Assembly: GCA_016617855.1 (NCBI GenBank)
Contig: JAECUM010000810.1
Coordinates: 1-64,000, forward strand
DNA: 64,000 nt
Reading direction: 5' to 3'
Source: Megalonaias nervosa
Lineage: Eukaryota > Mollusca > Bivalvia > Unionida > Unionidae
Shown here: one piece after another, positions 29,292 through 41,540 of the stretch
Position numbering within the stretch: position 1 is the first letter of the stretch
Layout of the letters: each line of letters begins with the position of its first letter
Notes under the pieces: model-generated
Database searches by the model: none
The model's input: only the letters and a program-made list of their open reading frames with translations
What the model was told of the DNA's origin: nothing
Position numbers and translations under genes: made by a program

Positions 29292-30099
29292 TCTTTTATT
29301 GGAAACCACATGACACCATAAGAACTCTTGTGGTAGAAACCCCAGGTTGATTTGACTTTCTGTTTAAGAGGAGTAGTGATTGGATTTCAGACCATCACCA
29401 TTTTCATATAGAATCAACTAGAGAGTCTTCAGGTGAAAACCCCATACCTTTTTGACTTTCTGTTAAGTCGTTGAAGCAATAATGATTTTCTACATGGCTG
29501 CCATGGTGACCATATTGAAAGTCAGACTGGCACCATATTTTTTGGAAATCTCATGTTGATATGACCATCTGTTGAGGACGAATAGTGATAGCAAGATATT
29601 TAAGATGGCCATTGTGATGGCCATTCGTATCAACTGTCCAGGCAGTGCCATTTTTATTTAGGACCAGATAGGTCTTGGGATGAAAGTGTGTTAGGTTTCA
29701 TGGCTGTCCTCCAAGTAGTTCAGGAGAAGGAGAGATAACAGACTGGTGCCAGTGGATGGATAGATGATAAACTGACAGTGGACAACAGTGTATCCCATAA
29801 ATTCTTATAGATAAACCTAAAAGAATGCCATCTGAAAAAAATTCAGCATTTTTTTACATCTTGGCATAAAAGAATTTAAAAGTTTTTAGCTCTACAGGTA
29901 AAGATCAGAAGAGCTTTATCTGTTGGCCAGCATCCATCTGTCTGGACATTGCCTACAGTAATAGTTGTTTACTATTGTCACTCCTCCATCTTGAAAATCT
30001 TGTCGCTACTGCTCCTGAACAGATGATCATACCAACATGGGCTTTTCACTGAAAGACTTTAAATGAACTGTAGATGGGAGTAAATGAAAATGGACATTG

Positions 30100-30290
30100 T
30101 GATGGCTCAATTGGTAGAGCATTGGACTATAAATCCAAGGGCAGCAGATGTTTCATGCTTGTCCAGTCCAGCCTGGGTTAGTTGTCCTTATTTGTCTTTG
30201 GGAAAGATATTTGGCGTCCTTTTCAGCATTATATGGCCATTAAAGTGTGAAATGTGCCATTAAAACCAACCACCAAATTAAATTAAAAAC
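30100..30290 (+). mobile_element. tRNA-derived SINE, family B
   Basis: The A-box-like TGGCTCAATTGGTAGAGC is followed by a tRNA-like stem region and an unrelated tail ending in ATTAAAACCAACCACC. No perfect B box, and the copy is degenerate. Confidence 0.65.
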
Positions 30291-30604
30291 ATTGCTTCAA
30301 AAAATTTAAGTCTAAAGGTGTAAAGATAAGAAAGCTAAAAAATGACGTTGCTTAGAATGGGGGCAAGAATTTAATTGTCAGGATCACTTTAGTTGCAGTT
30401 TATTATCAGTGTGATAATTATGTTTACAATGGCTACTGGAGACTACTAGAAGCATTGTGGAGGTGAGTTACGTAATATTTGATTACACACCAGTTGATCT
30501 AAACCCCAGCATTTTTGTCATGGTGGCCATCTTGAAAATCTTGTTGCTAGTCCTTCTGAACACATGGAAATGCAAGAAAATGAATCTGATGTGAAGTTCA
30601 GATT

Positions 30605-30764
30605 TGTCCGGGAGCTGTAGTGGTTAACATGCTGAACTCAGGATTAGAATGGCGTGGGTTTGAATTCTACCATCAGATCAACCCAGGTCAGCTACACTGG
30701 TGTATTTCTGGGCATTTTGTAACCTTTGTGGTTTGCTGTGCCATAAAACACCAAACCTGACCTG
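30605..30764 (+). mobile_element. tRNA-derived SINE, family C
   Basis: A-box-like GCTGTAGTGGTTAACATGC and B-box-like GGGTTTGAATTC, with a tail ending CCATAAAACACCAAACC. It differs in body from families A and B and sits directly against a family A copy. Confidence 0.65.
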
Positions 30765-31020
30765 GTGCCCCAGGTTACTGAGTGGTCTAAAGTGCTTATC
30801 TTTACCGATCACAGCCATCTTGCATCTATCCACATGGGTTTGAGTCTCAGGCTCAGCCAGTGTGGGTATGTGAGAAAGTTGCCAGTAGCTTCCTATGTGT
30901 CACTGGTTCTTACTGTGGTTTTCCTTGGTTCTCTGTATCAGTTATACTGTCTGCTATATATAGCCTATTTAACTCCATTAAACTCCAAACAAACAACTAA
31001 ACCAAACCAAACCAAGCCAG
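30765..31020 (+). mobile_element. tRNA-derived SINE, family A
   Basis: Head with A box ACTGAGTGGTCTAA and B box GGGTTTGAGTCTC about 62 nt apart, as in class II (Leu/Ser-like) tRNAs. The body has GTGGGTATGTGAGAAAG, TTCTTACTGTGGTTTTCC and TATATAGCC, with an AAACC-rich tail. Seven copies of this family were found in the window. Confidence 0.8.
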
Positions 31021-32930
31021 TCTGATTGCCAACACTAACCCTTGTAAACTGAGGTGTTTTTGCTTTAAGAATTTGCATCATTATGTAGTTTATCCTAAAT
31101 GAAAATTGTTTTTATCTGACCTCACAGACTGGTCATCTTTAAATTGCATAGCTCTACAGGTCATAAACCAGAAGATCTTATGGGATGGACTGTTGCCAGT
31201 CATCTGTCCATCTGTTAGCAAAAGTTTGTTCTTGCTGCTACTTCTAAACTTCTTGGAAGATTACAACGAAACACATGCATCATATGGTTTAGCTGGCAGC
31301 ATTTTTTCACTTAAGACCAGTCTTTTAGGGAAAACTCCACGTTGATATGACCATACATCGAGCAACAACAACAGTGTCCATCTTGAAAATCTTGTTATTG
31401 CACCAGAATGGATGGTCATACCTACATGAGGTTGTCACTAAAAGACTTCTTATGCTGTCTAGTTGGTCCTATCTGATTTCCAATGTGGCCTCCACAGTAA
31501 CCTTCTGGAAAATCTCATTATAATGGTTCCTTCTGAAAAGAAACTTATCTTGCTATGGAGTTTTCACCAGAAGAATTCTTTTGATGTTTAGCTGGTCCTA
31601 AGTTAGAATAGTATTGATGTGATATCCAATATGGCCACCATAGTGGCAATCTTAAAAATCTTGTTGCCAGAATGGATGGTCATATCAACATGGGGTTTTC
31701 ACCAAAAGATTTGTTATAGCGTTTTGTTGGACCTAAGATGTAAATAGTGCTGATCTGTTGTCCAATATGGCCACACAAAAGCTATCTTGAAAATCTTATC
31801 CCAAGTCCAGAAGAACAAAAAGTCATATTGACAGGGGTTTTTTCCAGAAGATTTCTGACATTGTCTGTTTGGCCTTCAATGAAAATGGTGCTGCTCACAT
31901 ATCCAATATGACTTCCACTACTTCTGATGAATGGTCATATCAACATAGTGTTTTTACTGGAAGATGTCTTATGATGTCCAGTTGGTCCTGAATTAAAATG
32001 GTGCCAATCTGACATACAACATGGCCACCACAATGGCCATTTTGAAAATCTTGTTACTTCTTCTTCTGTTTGACTTGCCACATTGATATTGTGCTTTCAC
32101 CAAAAGACTTAACGTTTTGTGTAGTTGGGCTTAAATGGAAATGGTGCACATCTGATATCCAGTATGGCTCCCATGGAAGCCATTTTGAAAATCTTGTGAT
32201 TGTTACTCATCCAAAATGAAAGTCATTTCAGCATGGGGTTATGATGTCTTGTTGGGTCTAAATTAAAATGGTCCTGATCTGACATCTAGTATGATCACCA
32301 AGACAACCATCACTGAAAGCTTTTTATTGCTACTGCTTGTGAATGGAAAGGCATTTTGACATGGAATTTCACCAGAAGTGTATCTGTGATGTCTAGTTGG
32401 TCCTAAATGAAAATAATGCAATCTGACCCTCTATATCTCCATCATGGTGGCCATCTTGAACTTTGTTATTTCTACTCCACCCAGATGGATGGCCATATCA
32501 TCAGTTACATCCAATGCAGCCATGATGGCTGTCTTGGAAATATATATATTGATATTGTGTTTTCACCAAAAGTCTTCTAATGAATTCTACTTGGTCTAAA
32601 ATGAAAATGGTGCCAATCTAGCCTCCAGTGTCCACCACAGACGTTAATTTGAAAATCATTTTGTTGCTGAAGAATATCAGAGATGGTTTCAACACTGCAC
32701 AGTTAAAAGGAAGAAATGGACTTATCTTGAATTCCTGGAAATTCTTTTTGGCCAGAAGAGCATCAGCCCTTCTAGGGACTTGTGTTTTGCGGCTGCTATT
32801 CCTGAACTTGTGGTTTTATTGAAATAGATTTCCAGCGAAACACTTGTTATGGTATCTGTTTGGTCCAGTGAAAGTGATGCTGATCTGACCTCATCAAATG
32901 GCTATCACAGGTACCATAATTAAGACAGAT

Positions 32931-33317
32931 AAGACATGTTGAGTTGGGTTTTGTATTTTAATCCTTTTTGCAATTGGTTCTGAATGAGAATGATGATCTA
33001 GTAATGTTGTCATTTATCTTGAGTACATTAATAGAGCTAAGTTAATTCACTTTTCCTTGTATTGGAGATGAGAAGTATCAGACATCATTACTGATGCCAC
33101 ATTTCTCTTGGCTTAGATTTGTGATTTGCTGGCTTGTATTATCTTAGAATCAGTTGTAGCTGTCAGATCCCTCCACTGTGATTGATAGGTGTCAAGATAA
33201 TGGCAGATAACTGCTATACAGCACTGTGGATTTGGGCATGTAGAGTAACATCCCTTGGTATATACAGTGACAGGATTTTGGGCATGGAGAAGGGGGCTTT
33301 GTATGATGTTCTTTTAA
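32931..33317. other. Unannotated intron sequence
   Basis: No repeat, ORF or RNA gene recognised. Confidence 0.4.
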
Positions 33318-33929
33318 CTCATTAACCCCTGGCCCGTGTTTACGCAGCAGGAGGCAGTAGCCTACTTCTGAGGCCTGTAGCGTCAAGGTCATGTATAATA
33401 CACTAAAGTGGGTGGTATTATAGAAAGGTAGACAGATGTAACTCTACAATGATACCAAATAATCCGGACATTCTAGGTGTACTACACATTACAGAGGGAA
33501 AAACATAATTTTTTGGACCTGATTTTTTTCACCCAAAATTTGCCCGTGGTCAGAATGTGATTTTGTGTCTGGATTTTAGACTTTTTGGCCTTAGATATAA
33601 AGCAGACCAGTCTGAACTGCACACAGACAGGCGAACCTTTTGCAAAAAGTAGGATAAGATCGGCATTTGGAATAAAGAGTGGTCTTGATACGAAAATGAT
33701 GGGTCCGTTAAGCACAAAAAAAAAAAAATAACTCCAACTTTTACCCTTCTCATGCACAAGCGAAATAGCCAATGAAAAACGATGTTTCTAACACAACTAG
33801 GCATTAGGTTAACCGGAAATCTATTGGAGGTCGATGTATTAGAATGTATTCAGATGTAGCCTCCAAAATGTGTTTCCTACTCGCATTTCAGGCGAAAATG
33901 ACAAAAACCTCCAGGGGTGAATGAGTTAA
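33314..33929. mobile_element. TTAA-flanked MITE, copy 1 (608 bp)
   Basis: Terminal inverted repeats CTCATTAACCCCTGG and CCAGGGGTGAATGAG (14 of 15 pair), flanked by TTAA at 33314-33317 and 33926-33929, the duplication typical of piggyBac elements. No transposase. It contains TCAAGGTCA (33383-33391). A ~96-aa frame on the minus strand is also present in copy 2 but with frameshifts, so I do not call a gene. Confidence 0.8.
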
Positions 33930-34061
33930 TGGGTGCATTTTGATGATGTCACCAAATCTGAATATTCCTTGCCTATTTAATCACTTGTGCATCGACATTG
34001 CACATAAATTACAAATTTAGCCATTCCTTGACAATTTGTAAAAACATTTCCAAAATCCTTG

Positions 34062-34685
34062 TTAACTCATTAACCCCTGGCACCGCGTTTACACGGCAGG
34101 AGGTAGTAGCCTACTTCCGAGCTCTGTAACGTCAAGGTCATGTATGATACACTAAAGTGGGTGGTATTATAGAAAGGTAGACAGATGTAGCTCTACAGTG
34201 ATACCAAATAATCTGGACGTTCTAGTTGTACTACAAAATACAGAGGGAAAAACGTAATTTTTTGGACCTGATTTTTTTTCCACCCAAAATTCACCCATGG
34301 TCGGAATCTGATTTTGTGTCTGGATTTTAGACTTTTTGGCCTCAGATCTAAGGCAGACCAGTCTGAACTGCACACAGACAGGCGAACCTTTGCAAAAAGT
34401 AGGATAAAATGGGCATTTGGAGTAAAGAGTGGTCTCGATACGAAAATTATGGATCTTTTAAGCCAAAAAAAAAAAAAAAAGGAACTCCATCTTTTACCCT
34501 TCTGTTCATGCATGAGCGAAATAGCCAATGAAAAACAGTGTTTCTAACACAACTAGGCATTAGGTTAACTGGAAATCTCTTGGAGGTCGATGTATTAGGA
34601 TGTATTCAGATATAGCCCCCATAATGTGTTTCCTACTTGCATTTCAGGTGAAAATGACAAAAACCTCCAGGGGTTAATGAGTTAA
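34062..34685. mobile_element. TTAA-flanked MITE, copy 2 (616 bp)
   Basis: Perfect 15-bp inverted repeats CTCATTAACCCCTGG / CCAGGGGTTAATGAG, TTAA on both sides (34062-34065, 34682-34685). Same orientation as copy 1, 132 bp away, with highly similar sequence. TCAAGGTCA occurs at 34132-34140. Confidence 0.85.
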
Positions 34686-35389
34686 TTGCTGTAAAGGTAT
34701 ATTCAGCAGGAAGGTAATCAGCTGACCCCTTCAACCAACTGTAGTCATTACAAACATAACATTAGTTTGCAGGATCAAATCTAGAGGTATTGATATTGGA
34801 TTTAATGATTGTAGAGTTTATATGTGGAGCTACACTTTCTCAGGTGTAATGGAATTGTGAAGTTGACAGAAATTTAGTGTAGGAAACTTGAGGAATGAGG
34901 ATTTACCATGTGTTTTATCATTTGAAATTGCTCTTGGTCAGAAATTTGCAAACATTTTCTGCTGGATATGATTTGAAATGATGTTTTGACCTTGTTCTTT
35001 TCATGAAATCATCATTACAGTGAATCTGAGAAAATTAACAAAATATTTCTTGTGTTGTTTTGTTTCTGTGTTTAAAAAATTTGTATTGGAAAGCAAGAAA
35101 GTTGACAAAGTTTGATAGGCACCTAAACATTTTTCCAGAACGGTTGGTCTGGCAATATTGCGTTCTTAATAATAATACGACTTCATTTAGAGACAGTTAC
35201 TCATTTAGTTTCAGAGTTTATGTACCTGTAGGCCTTCTCTTATGGACAATAAATACAGTATAAACATCACAGTGTGATAAATTTTGGTTCGCACTAAAGA
35301 CTGGTGTTATTCTGAAAATCAGACAAACTTTCAAGTTCACAACACACACACAAGTATCACTGAGTACATAAACATATTATTCTGACTCT
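34686..35389. other. Unannotated intron sequence
   Basis: About 700 bp, AT-rich, no recognisable feature. Confidence 0.4.
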
Positions 35390-35500
35390 GTGGTCTTAAA
35401 ATAAGTAATAGAAAAGAGTGAGAACCAAGACATTTTGTAAAATTCAACAAATAATTTATTTCCCTACAATCCCAAGAAAGATCACTGAATGCTGTGAAAT
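35390..35500 (-). repeat. Relic LTR fragment of the array family
   Basis: AAGTAATAGAAAAGAGTGAG, then TTTGTAAAATTCAACAAATAA and TTTATTTCCC align with the first ~80 bp of the array LTRs. It keeps TTTATT at 35455-35460. Right boundary unclear; a TG/TA microsatellite follows. Confidence 0.6.
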
Positions 35501-35568
35501 TTTCTCTACAAGCAAAATAGAATCTCCATTACCACCAACGAAACTTGCATGAGTAAACACCTGACATT

Positions 35569-35570
<2 letters not shown>

Positions 35571-35639
<69 letters not shown>

Positions 35640-35640
35640 G
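35571..35640. repeat. (TG)n(TA)n microsatellite
   Basis: Uninterrupted TG repeats to ~35600, then TA repeats with one TG. Confidence 0.95.
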
Positions 35641-36917
35641 AATCAATTGTGATCATTAAATCAAAAAAAGAATGAAAGAACATACCACACAGCATATGTG
35701 ACCCCTCCCATCTAATTCAGAATAAATTTTATTTAATAGACAGTGTTAAATGCCTTATGAGTTGACAAAAAGGAAATGAGATGGGATATAAAACGTGGGA
35801 AAAATAGTTGCCACATGTACAATAGCTTGAGAATGCAGAGTTGAACTGTTAAGATGAATTCACACACACTTAAGGCACGGTAACAAAATAGGGCATTGAT
35901 TGTTTGCCTGTCAATTGATAGTTCTTACACTGTAGATCATGGTTTGTTTTTTTGAAGAATGTAGGAGGGGCAGTCTTTTTCACAAGATAATTGCGATAAT
36001 AAGTACTAACCGTTAATTATTCACACGGACATTTTGCCTTGTTTACTTAAGTCTAACTTCTGGCTATTGTGCAGTTTGGCCACAGCTGACCAGAATATGA
36101 AAAAGGGGCAAAATAAGGTACATCACAGGGTTAAATGTCAAGTCTTGGAGAATTTCATGCATATTGGACCTGGAAGATTGGTCAATATTTAGTGAAAACT
36201 ATGCTTAAAAAGTGCCACTAGAAACCTCTTGATTTCAGGTCTCAATCTCCCTACTTTTTTTATTCAGTCTACCTACTTCGGTTTTGAAAAGTTGACAGGT
36301 ATGCAGAAGGATGGATATAATGATGGTGAAAGTACCTAACTTTGAATAAATATTAATGAGAATTTTATCCATGCCCCAGATGCAGGGGTGTGAATCCTCA
36401 ATTCCATTGATCTGTCCCTCTGTCTGGTTACATTTTTTTTTTATAGATTGCCATGTAACTTTGCAAATATTATGGTCAACTCCTGAAGATGTGCATGTAG
36501 AAAAACTCAAAACAATCTGCTCACTGTTCCTCTACTTTAATTGGTCATTTTGTCATCCTCATAAATGAACCTTTGCTTGGTCAGATAATGTTTTGGCCAG
36601 TAATGACTGATGAAACTGTGCTAATTTCCAAGGGAGCAGCAAGATTTGAAACTTTTTTTGGTGTGTGGTGTGGTAGGTGGTGGAATGGGTCTTTTGGCAG
36701 GGTGTGTTAAGCATAGACCATGTCTATGCTCAGTGGAGGCATTTTGTCATTAACTTGTTACATTTCTTTGTTTATATTCACTATCACATTACTGTTACAC
36801 TTTTATCCTTGTATTGATGAGATAAAAGGGGAAAATAAAGAAAAGAAAATAAACAGGTGGCCGTGGTCTCCCTAATCAACCCAAGCAGCTCAGAAGTTCT
36901 TGTTTTTCATCACTTAT
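35641..36917. other. Unannotated intron sequence
   Basis: No convincing exon, repeat or terminal inverted repeat in about 1.3 kb. Confidence 0.4.
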
Positions 36918-37155
36918 TAAGTTGTTGTGTGTTTAATACCATTTTTCAGCACATCATAAACTATACATGGCAGCTTGTATATCTGTGAGGAAGAATCCAG
37001 GAAAACCCCAGTAAGAACCACCATCCCAAGGGAAGCTACTGGCAAGCTTATCACATACCCATGTTAGTTGAGTGAGATCAGAACCCATGTGGACAGAACT
37101 GAGATGTCAGTGATCTATAAACGTCAGCACCTTAGACAACTTGGCCCCCACACAG
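36918..37155 (-). mobile_element. tRNA-derived SINE, family A, near full length
   Basis: Minus strand: a tRNA-like head near 37150 (AAGTTGTCTAAGGTGCTGACG, then ACATGGGTTCTGATCTC), body with CATGGGTATGTGATAAGC, and a tail ending ACACACAACAAC at 36918. Confidence 0.8.
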
Positions 37156-37207
37156 TATCTAATGTAGGGGACAACTTGGCCCCCACACAGTATCTAATGT
37201 AGGGGAC
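37135..37207. repeat. Two tandem copies of a 37-bp unit
   Basis: ACAACTTGGCCCCCACACAG plus TATCTAATGTAGGGG repeats twice with no change, so it is a recent duplication. Its left edge overlaps the SINE head. Confidence 0.85.
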
Positions 37208-38182
37208 ATATATTGTTGTCCCATGACTATCTGTCACATCACATTTTCTCAGGTCTCTTCCTGACTTGTCACAAATTTGATTTCCTGAAGGTAACGTGTA
37301 AAAGGCATGATAGATTTAAATAAAATTTGGCAGGAGTCGTTACATTAAGATAACCTAGAAAAAGTTTGATTTTCACTATTTTCTGGCAGCATGTTGTGGA
37401 ACTGTTGTCCCATATTGGCTAAATACTTTACACATCAGTTTATTTTTCTGTCAAGTGACATGATTCATGCAAATTTTGAAAATTCTTGATTTCAAAATGT
37501 TTGTTTCATTTTTGAAAGGTCTTTGAAGAACTTTAATTTTGCCAAAGGCTTCTTGAGGGAATACTAAATCGTAAAACTGAAAGAAAGATGTCATACTTTT
37601 TAACTCTAAATTCTTGTTTTCTTTTTTTTTTTTTCTTTTTGTGTGAAATTAATGAATATAATGAATAAATAAAAAGGATAAAATTAGTGGATCAGTTGAC
37701 ACATCACTGGTAGTTACAGATTGAGTTGCATCCCTTTGTTTTAATGGCATGGTAGTTGTATATTAGATGACTAATTCAGTAAGAGATGTGTCTGGACATG
37801 GCTGTGTTTACAGTTGAAAATGGGAGCATGACCCACTTTACAAGTAGGGTGAAAGTTTTTCTTGGTGGCAAACTCCAAGCAGTGTGCAGGACTTGAGAAT
37901 TGTGTAAAAGTTGTTGAAGGTTGTCTGCATTGAAGATGGGAACACTGCTTTAAAGATGAATATGAAAAGTGAGAAGCACAAAAGTCAATTTTTCTGTTGT
38001 CCCTTGCACAGTTTTTTGGGATTATCAACAACTAATACTGCTTTTGCAGCTCTTTTTTGCAGTGATGAACTTAGTTATACAAAGAAAGTTCAATTTACAT
38101 AAGATAAATACTCAAGGAAAATTGTTGAAAAGTCTTTGGAAAAAAAATCAGGTACGAGGCACTATATTAAGAAGACCTTATT
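37208..38182. other. Unannotated intron sequence
   Basis: About 1 kb with poly-T runs and no recognised feature. Confidence 0.4.
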
Positions 38183-38787
38183 AATGTTTGATTTTGATAT
38201 TATTGGTGGATGGACTTGTGGCCAGTGTTTGATTTTGATATTATTGGTGGATGACTTGTGGCCAATGTTTGATTTTGATATTATTGGTGGATGGACTTGT
38301 GGCCAATGTTTGATTTTGATATTATTGGTGGATGACTTGTGGCCAATGTTTGATTTTGATATTATTGGTGGATGGACTTGTGGCCATTGTTTGATTTTGA
38401 TATTATTGGTGGATGGACTTGTGGCCAATGTTTGATTTTGATATTATTGGTGGATAACTTGTGGCCAATGTTTGATTTTGATATTATTGGTGGATGGACT
38501 TGTGGCCAATGTTTGATTTTGATATTATTGGTGGATGGACTTGTGGCCAATGTTTGATTTTGATATTATTGGTGGATGGACATGTAGCCAATGTTTGATT
38601 TTGATATTATTGGTGGATGGACTTATGGCCAATGTTTGATTTTGATATTATTGGTGGATGACTTATGGCCAATGCTTAATTTTGATATTATTGGTGGATG
38701 GACTTGTGGCCAATGTTTGATTTTGATATATTGGTGGATGGACTTATGGCCAATGTTTGATTTTGATATTATTGGTGGACGGACTTA
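38183..38787. repeat. 40/41-bp minisatellite, about 15 units
   Basis: Unit GGACTTGTGGCCAATG followed by TTTGATTTTGATATTATTGG and TGGAT. Most left-hand units alternate between 41 bp (GGATGGACTT) and 40 bp (GGATGACTT). The paired period of 81 bp keeps frames open on both strands; not coding. Confidence 0.92.
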
Positions 38788-39189
38788 GATCATTGCCCTT
38801 TACTTGCATCTTATTGGTGCTTTGGGGAGTGGGTGGGGTGCACCATCCTTGACTGTGCAGACATTTCTAATTCTTATCTGTTTGCTAACTTACTTTGGTT
38901 AGTCCAGAGACAAGTACTCTTGGAACGATAGGAATAGCTAGGATTGATGTTAAATGTGATTGATATAAGCTTTCTTAAAAAATAAATGCCCCAACACCAT
39001 CCACCTGGATACAACAGGATATAGTGATAGCATATAGATGAGGTGGTTTCTGAATAATAACTTTATTTATTTTTATGTTTCCTCTTTTCCCTCAAAATCT
39101 ATATGTGTCTTACCAGTGGGTAAGAAACTTGTTTATTTTGGGGCTGCTAGGTCCAAGGTCAAGGCCACTGGTGCTGAAAATGTGATTTT
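38788..39189. other. Unannotated intron sequence
   Basis: No feature recognised. AACTAGTACTTTTCCAGGATG near 39208 resembles TAGCTGGTACTTTTGCAAGAG at 62411 and may belong to a DIRS terminal region. Confidence 0.35.
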
Positions 39190-40920
39190 TATACGAGTAA
39201 TACCATAACTAGTACTTTTCCAGGATGAAAATGCCAACCGGGTGAAGAAATTGTTGGTGACAAGATTAGTCCCTTGAGAAAGGAGTGTCCAGATCTAAGT
39301 TGAGCAGATCTGGGGATGGATCCATTACAGATCTGAGTCTTCTGTAGAGTCCTTGCCCATTGACCGGTCACTGGGTGCTGCTCACCAGACACTGGACATA
39401 GGTCTCTGTAGAAATTACGATGCGGAGATAGTGTTCGGCTGAATCCCCTCTCTCTCCAGACTAACATTTCATCTTACAAGTATTGTGAATCTGCTTACAG
39501 ACACCAGATTAGGTCAGGGGATTCGATTGGAACCCCTCTTTCCCTATTATTTCTGTAAATCCCTTTGGGATATGGGGCATTCCTCCACAAGGGAGTGATG
39601 TGCCCTTTCCTTATATGCAGCTATGGACTTCCTTACCTGATCTGCATAGTAGTGAGGACATGCCTGCAGGTTGTAAACCTACTTTCTCTGACCAGGTTGG
39701 ATCAGAAAGGGGGGGAGATGCACCTTCTTCCCCAAAAGTCGGGAAATCTTCCTAAGCCAACAGTGGAGGCCACTGCTTTAAGCAGTCTATTAACTGCATG
39801 GGAGTGGTTACTAGATAAATGTTCTCCTCTGCCACATCTCCTAAGCAGAGAGACACCAGGTCATGTAGTCCTACCTCCAAGAAGAGAGTGCAGGACAAAA
39901 ATGTTCTTTCTACCATCTCACAAGCCAACAAGTTTGACACAGAGCAGCAGAGGAGGAGAAATCCTGATCATTTAATAAAGAAATGAATGATGTTTACCAC
40001 CTTTTGCCTTACAATCTGTCCCAAACCTTCAGATTCTGGTGACTCCAAAATTCTTTCCAGTTAGGAGAAACTTTCTGTGACAAACTCTTGACCATACTTC
40101 TTGCTCCTTCATTATTCTGTTACAATCAAGGAGCTTTCTTAAAGATTTAGCTAAGGCCAAGCTTTTGCTAGACAGCATAGGTGGAGGTCTGTTCCTGACT
40201 TTATGTTATGATCCTTGGTAGCTGCTTCTAGCTACAAGATTCATATTCCCTCATTCAGTGCTTAAGCAGCTCAAGTAGGTATTTCTATTGGACTTGTTAT
40301 TGCCTTCCATTGAAAACAATGGAATCCTTGGAACAAAAAGCTAGGTCATTGGTGACTGTAGCCTGTCATGCTGATCTCTTTTCTTCTGCTAATTTAACCT
40401 GCTGAAGAAGGAATCTCTGTCAAGAAATAGTTTTCAACTGTTTGTTGGAAGCAGTGACAAAAACCAAAGCATGCTTTGAACTAGTCCATGGCCTTGTCAG
40501 CAGAGTTTCTCCACCTTTGCAGGGATGTGACACTGGATGCTTAGGGAATGGTAAGAACCTTTTGAACGATGACCCTCCCTCACACCCCAGAGGCTGAGAC
40601 TCTCTTTGGAAGGCTCATCCCCTTTATGGTTACTCAGGATTTGAAAGACTATCAACACCTGTCCCAGGCATCCATTTCTGAGTTTTCAAAGCCAGCCAGA
40701 AAAGGAATAACCCTGATGCTTCAGAACCCATTGGCTAAGTTCAAAGACAAAGCAAAAACCCCATTTCAGAGCTCCCTCTCATCAGGCTAGCCCTAGAAGG
40801 GTGTGCTGAAAAGGTCAAAGGAGGAAGTTCGCAGAGTTCCCCCTTTTCCAAGGACAAGGGTGGTCAGCCCTAAAGACTCTCTCCTTCTTGTGTAGTCCCG
40901 ACTAAACCTATTTTCACAGG
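39190..40920 (+). mobile_element. DIRS-like relic, probable 5' end and gag region
   Basis: The region precedes a clear DIRS-type RT and has short degenerate frames, such as LPHTPEAETLFGRLIPF (40572-40620) and a frame ending near 39975 with PSHKPTSLTQSSRGGE. Assignment to gag rests on position and weak resemblance. Many stops and frameshifts. Confidence 0.45.
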
Positions 40921-41540
40921 CTTGGCCAAGCTTAATGGTTAATGGTTGGATCCATTCATAAGAAATGGTTACTGGCAGCCGTTCTGGGATTTCCCTCCTC
41001 TGTTGATGTCCCCCATTTGCTTTTGCCAGTTAAATCTGGTCCATTTCAAGGAAGAGGTTCATTCTTTGGAAGGGTACAGTAGAAAGGGTGTTAAAAGACC
41101 AATCTCTGGCATTATGTTCCTGGATTTTACTCATTCCCTTGAAAGAGGGAAAGTCTCACCAAATTGTCAACCTTAGACAAATTTCTGCTGGAGGGGCCTT
41201 TCAAGATGGAGACCACAACCTCAGTCAGTAATGCCATAAGACCTGGTAATTGGGCAGTCTCTGTGGATCTTAAAGATGCATGCCTTCACATTCCTATCAT
41301 TTCTCCACACAGGAAGTACCTCAGATTTTGTTTGGATGGGGAGGTTTCCTTTAAGGCTGCATCCAACAGATCAGAGGTTGCTGTGTGTTGGTCTCCTCTG
41401 ACAACAGTCTTTGGTAATGTACTGCAGGAGAAAAGGAGGCACACATGCATCTTCTCGCTTCATGGAGGTTTGATATATTCTTCACTGGACAGCTTCAGAA
41501 GGATTATTTCTTCAATTATACCACATTCATGGTAGAAGAA
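40921..41540 (+). pseudogene. DIRS-like reverse transcriptase relic
   Basis: About 40940-41160 encodes the stretch before the RT palm (DPFIRNGYWQPFWDFPP, KEEVHSLEGYSRKGV). 41164-41500 has LDKFLLEGPFKMETTTSV, then NAIRPGNWAVSVDLKDACLH and RKYLRFCLDGEVSF, the conserved DIRS RT palm with Asp in SVDLKDA. The catalytic second half is scrambled. Several frameshifts; not functional. Confidence 0.75.

Larger units (their letters stand above)
27941..29700. repeat. Degenerate ~145-bp satellite, orientation 1
   Basis: Recurring modules AAGATGGCCACCATGATGG, ATTTAGGACCA-CTAGACACCA, and GATATGACCATCTG followed by GAGGAGTAGTGAT. It is interrupted by a relic LTR (28331-29287). The same modules occur reverse-complemented from about 29900 on. 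Confidence 0.7.
29880..32930. repeat. Degenerate ~145-bp satellite, orientation 2
   Basis: At least eight units, clearest from 31.1 to 32.9 kb. Each runs: TCCTAAATGAAAATGGTGC, TCTGACATCCAATATGGCC, CCATCTTGAAAATCTTGTTG, GAATGGATGGTCATATCAAC, GGGGTTTTCACCAGAAGA, TTATGATGTCTAGTTGG. Spacing is about 130-150 bp. It is the inverse complement of the units at 27.9-29.7 kb. Three SINEs interrupt it at 30.1-31.0 kb. Confidence 0.75.

Noticed and set aside
33482..34528. Conserved ~100-aa minus-strand frames in the twin TTAA MITEs
   Set aside because: They differ by frameshifts and homopolymer runs (FFFFF), lack any known domain and match no transposase.
38136..38788. Open frames with DFDIIGGW repeats
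   Set aside because: Produced by the 81-bp paired period of the minisatellite; the complementary strand is equally open.
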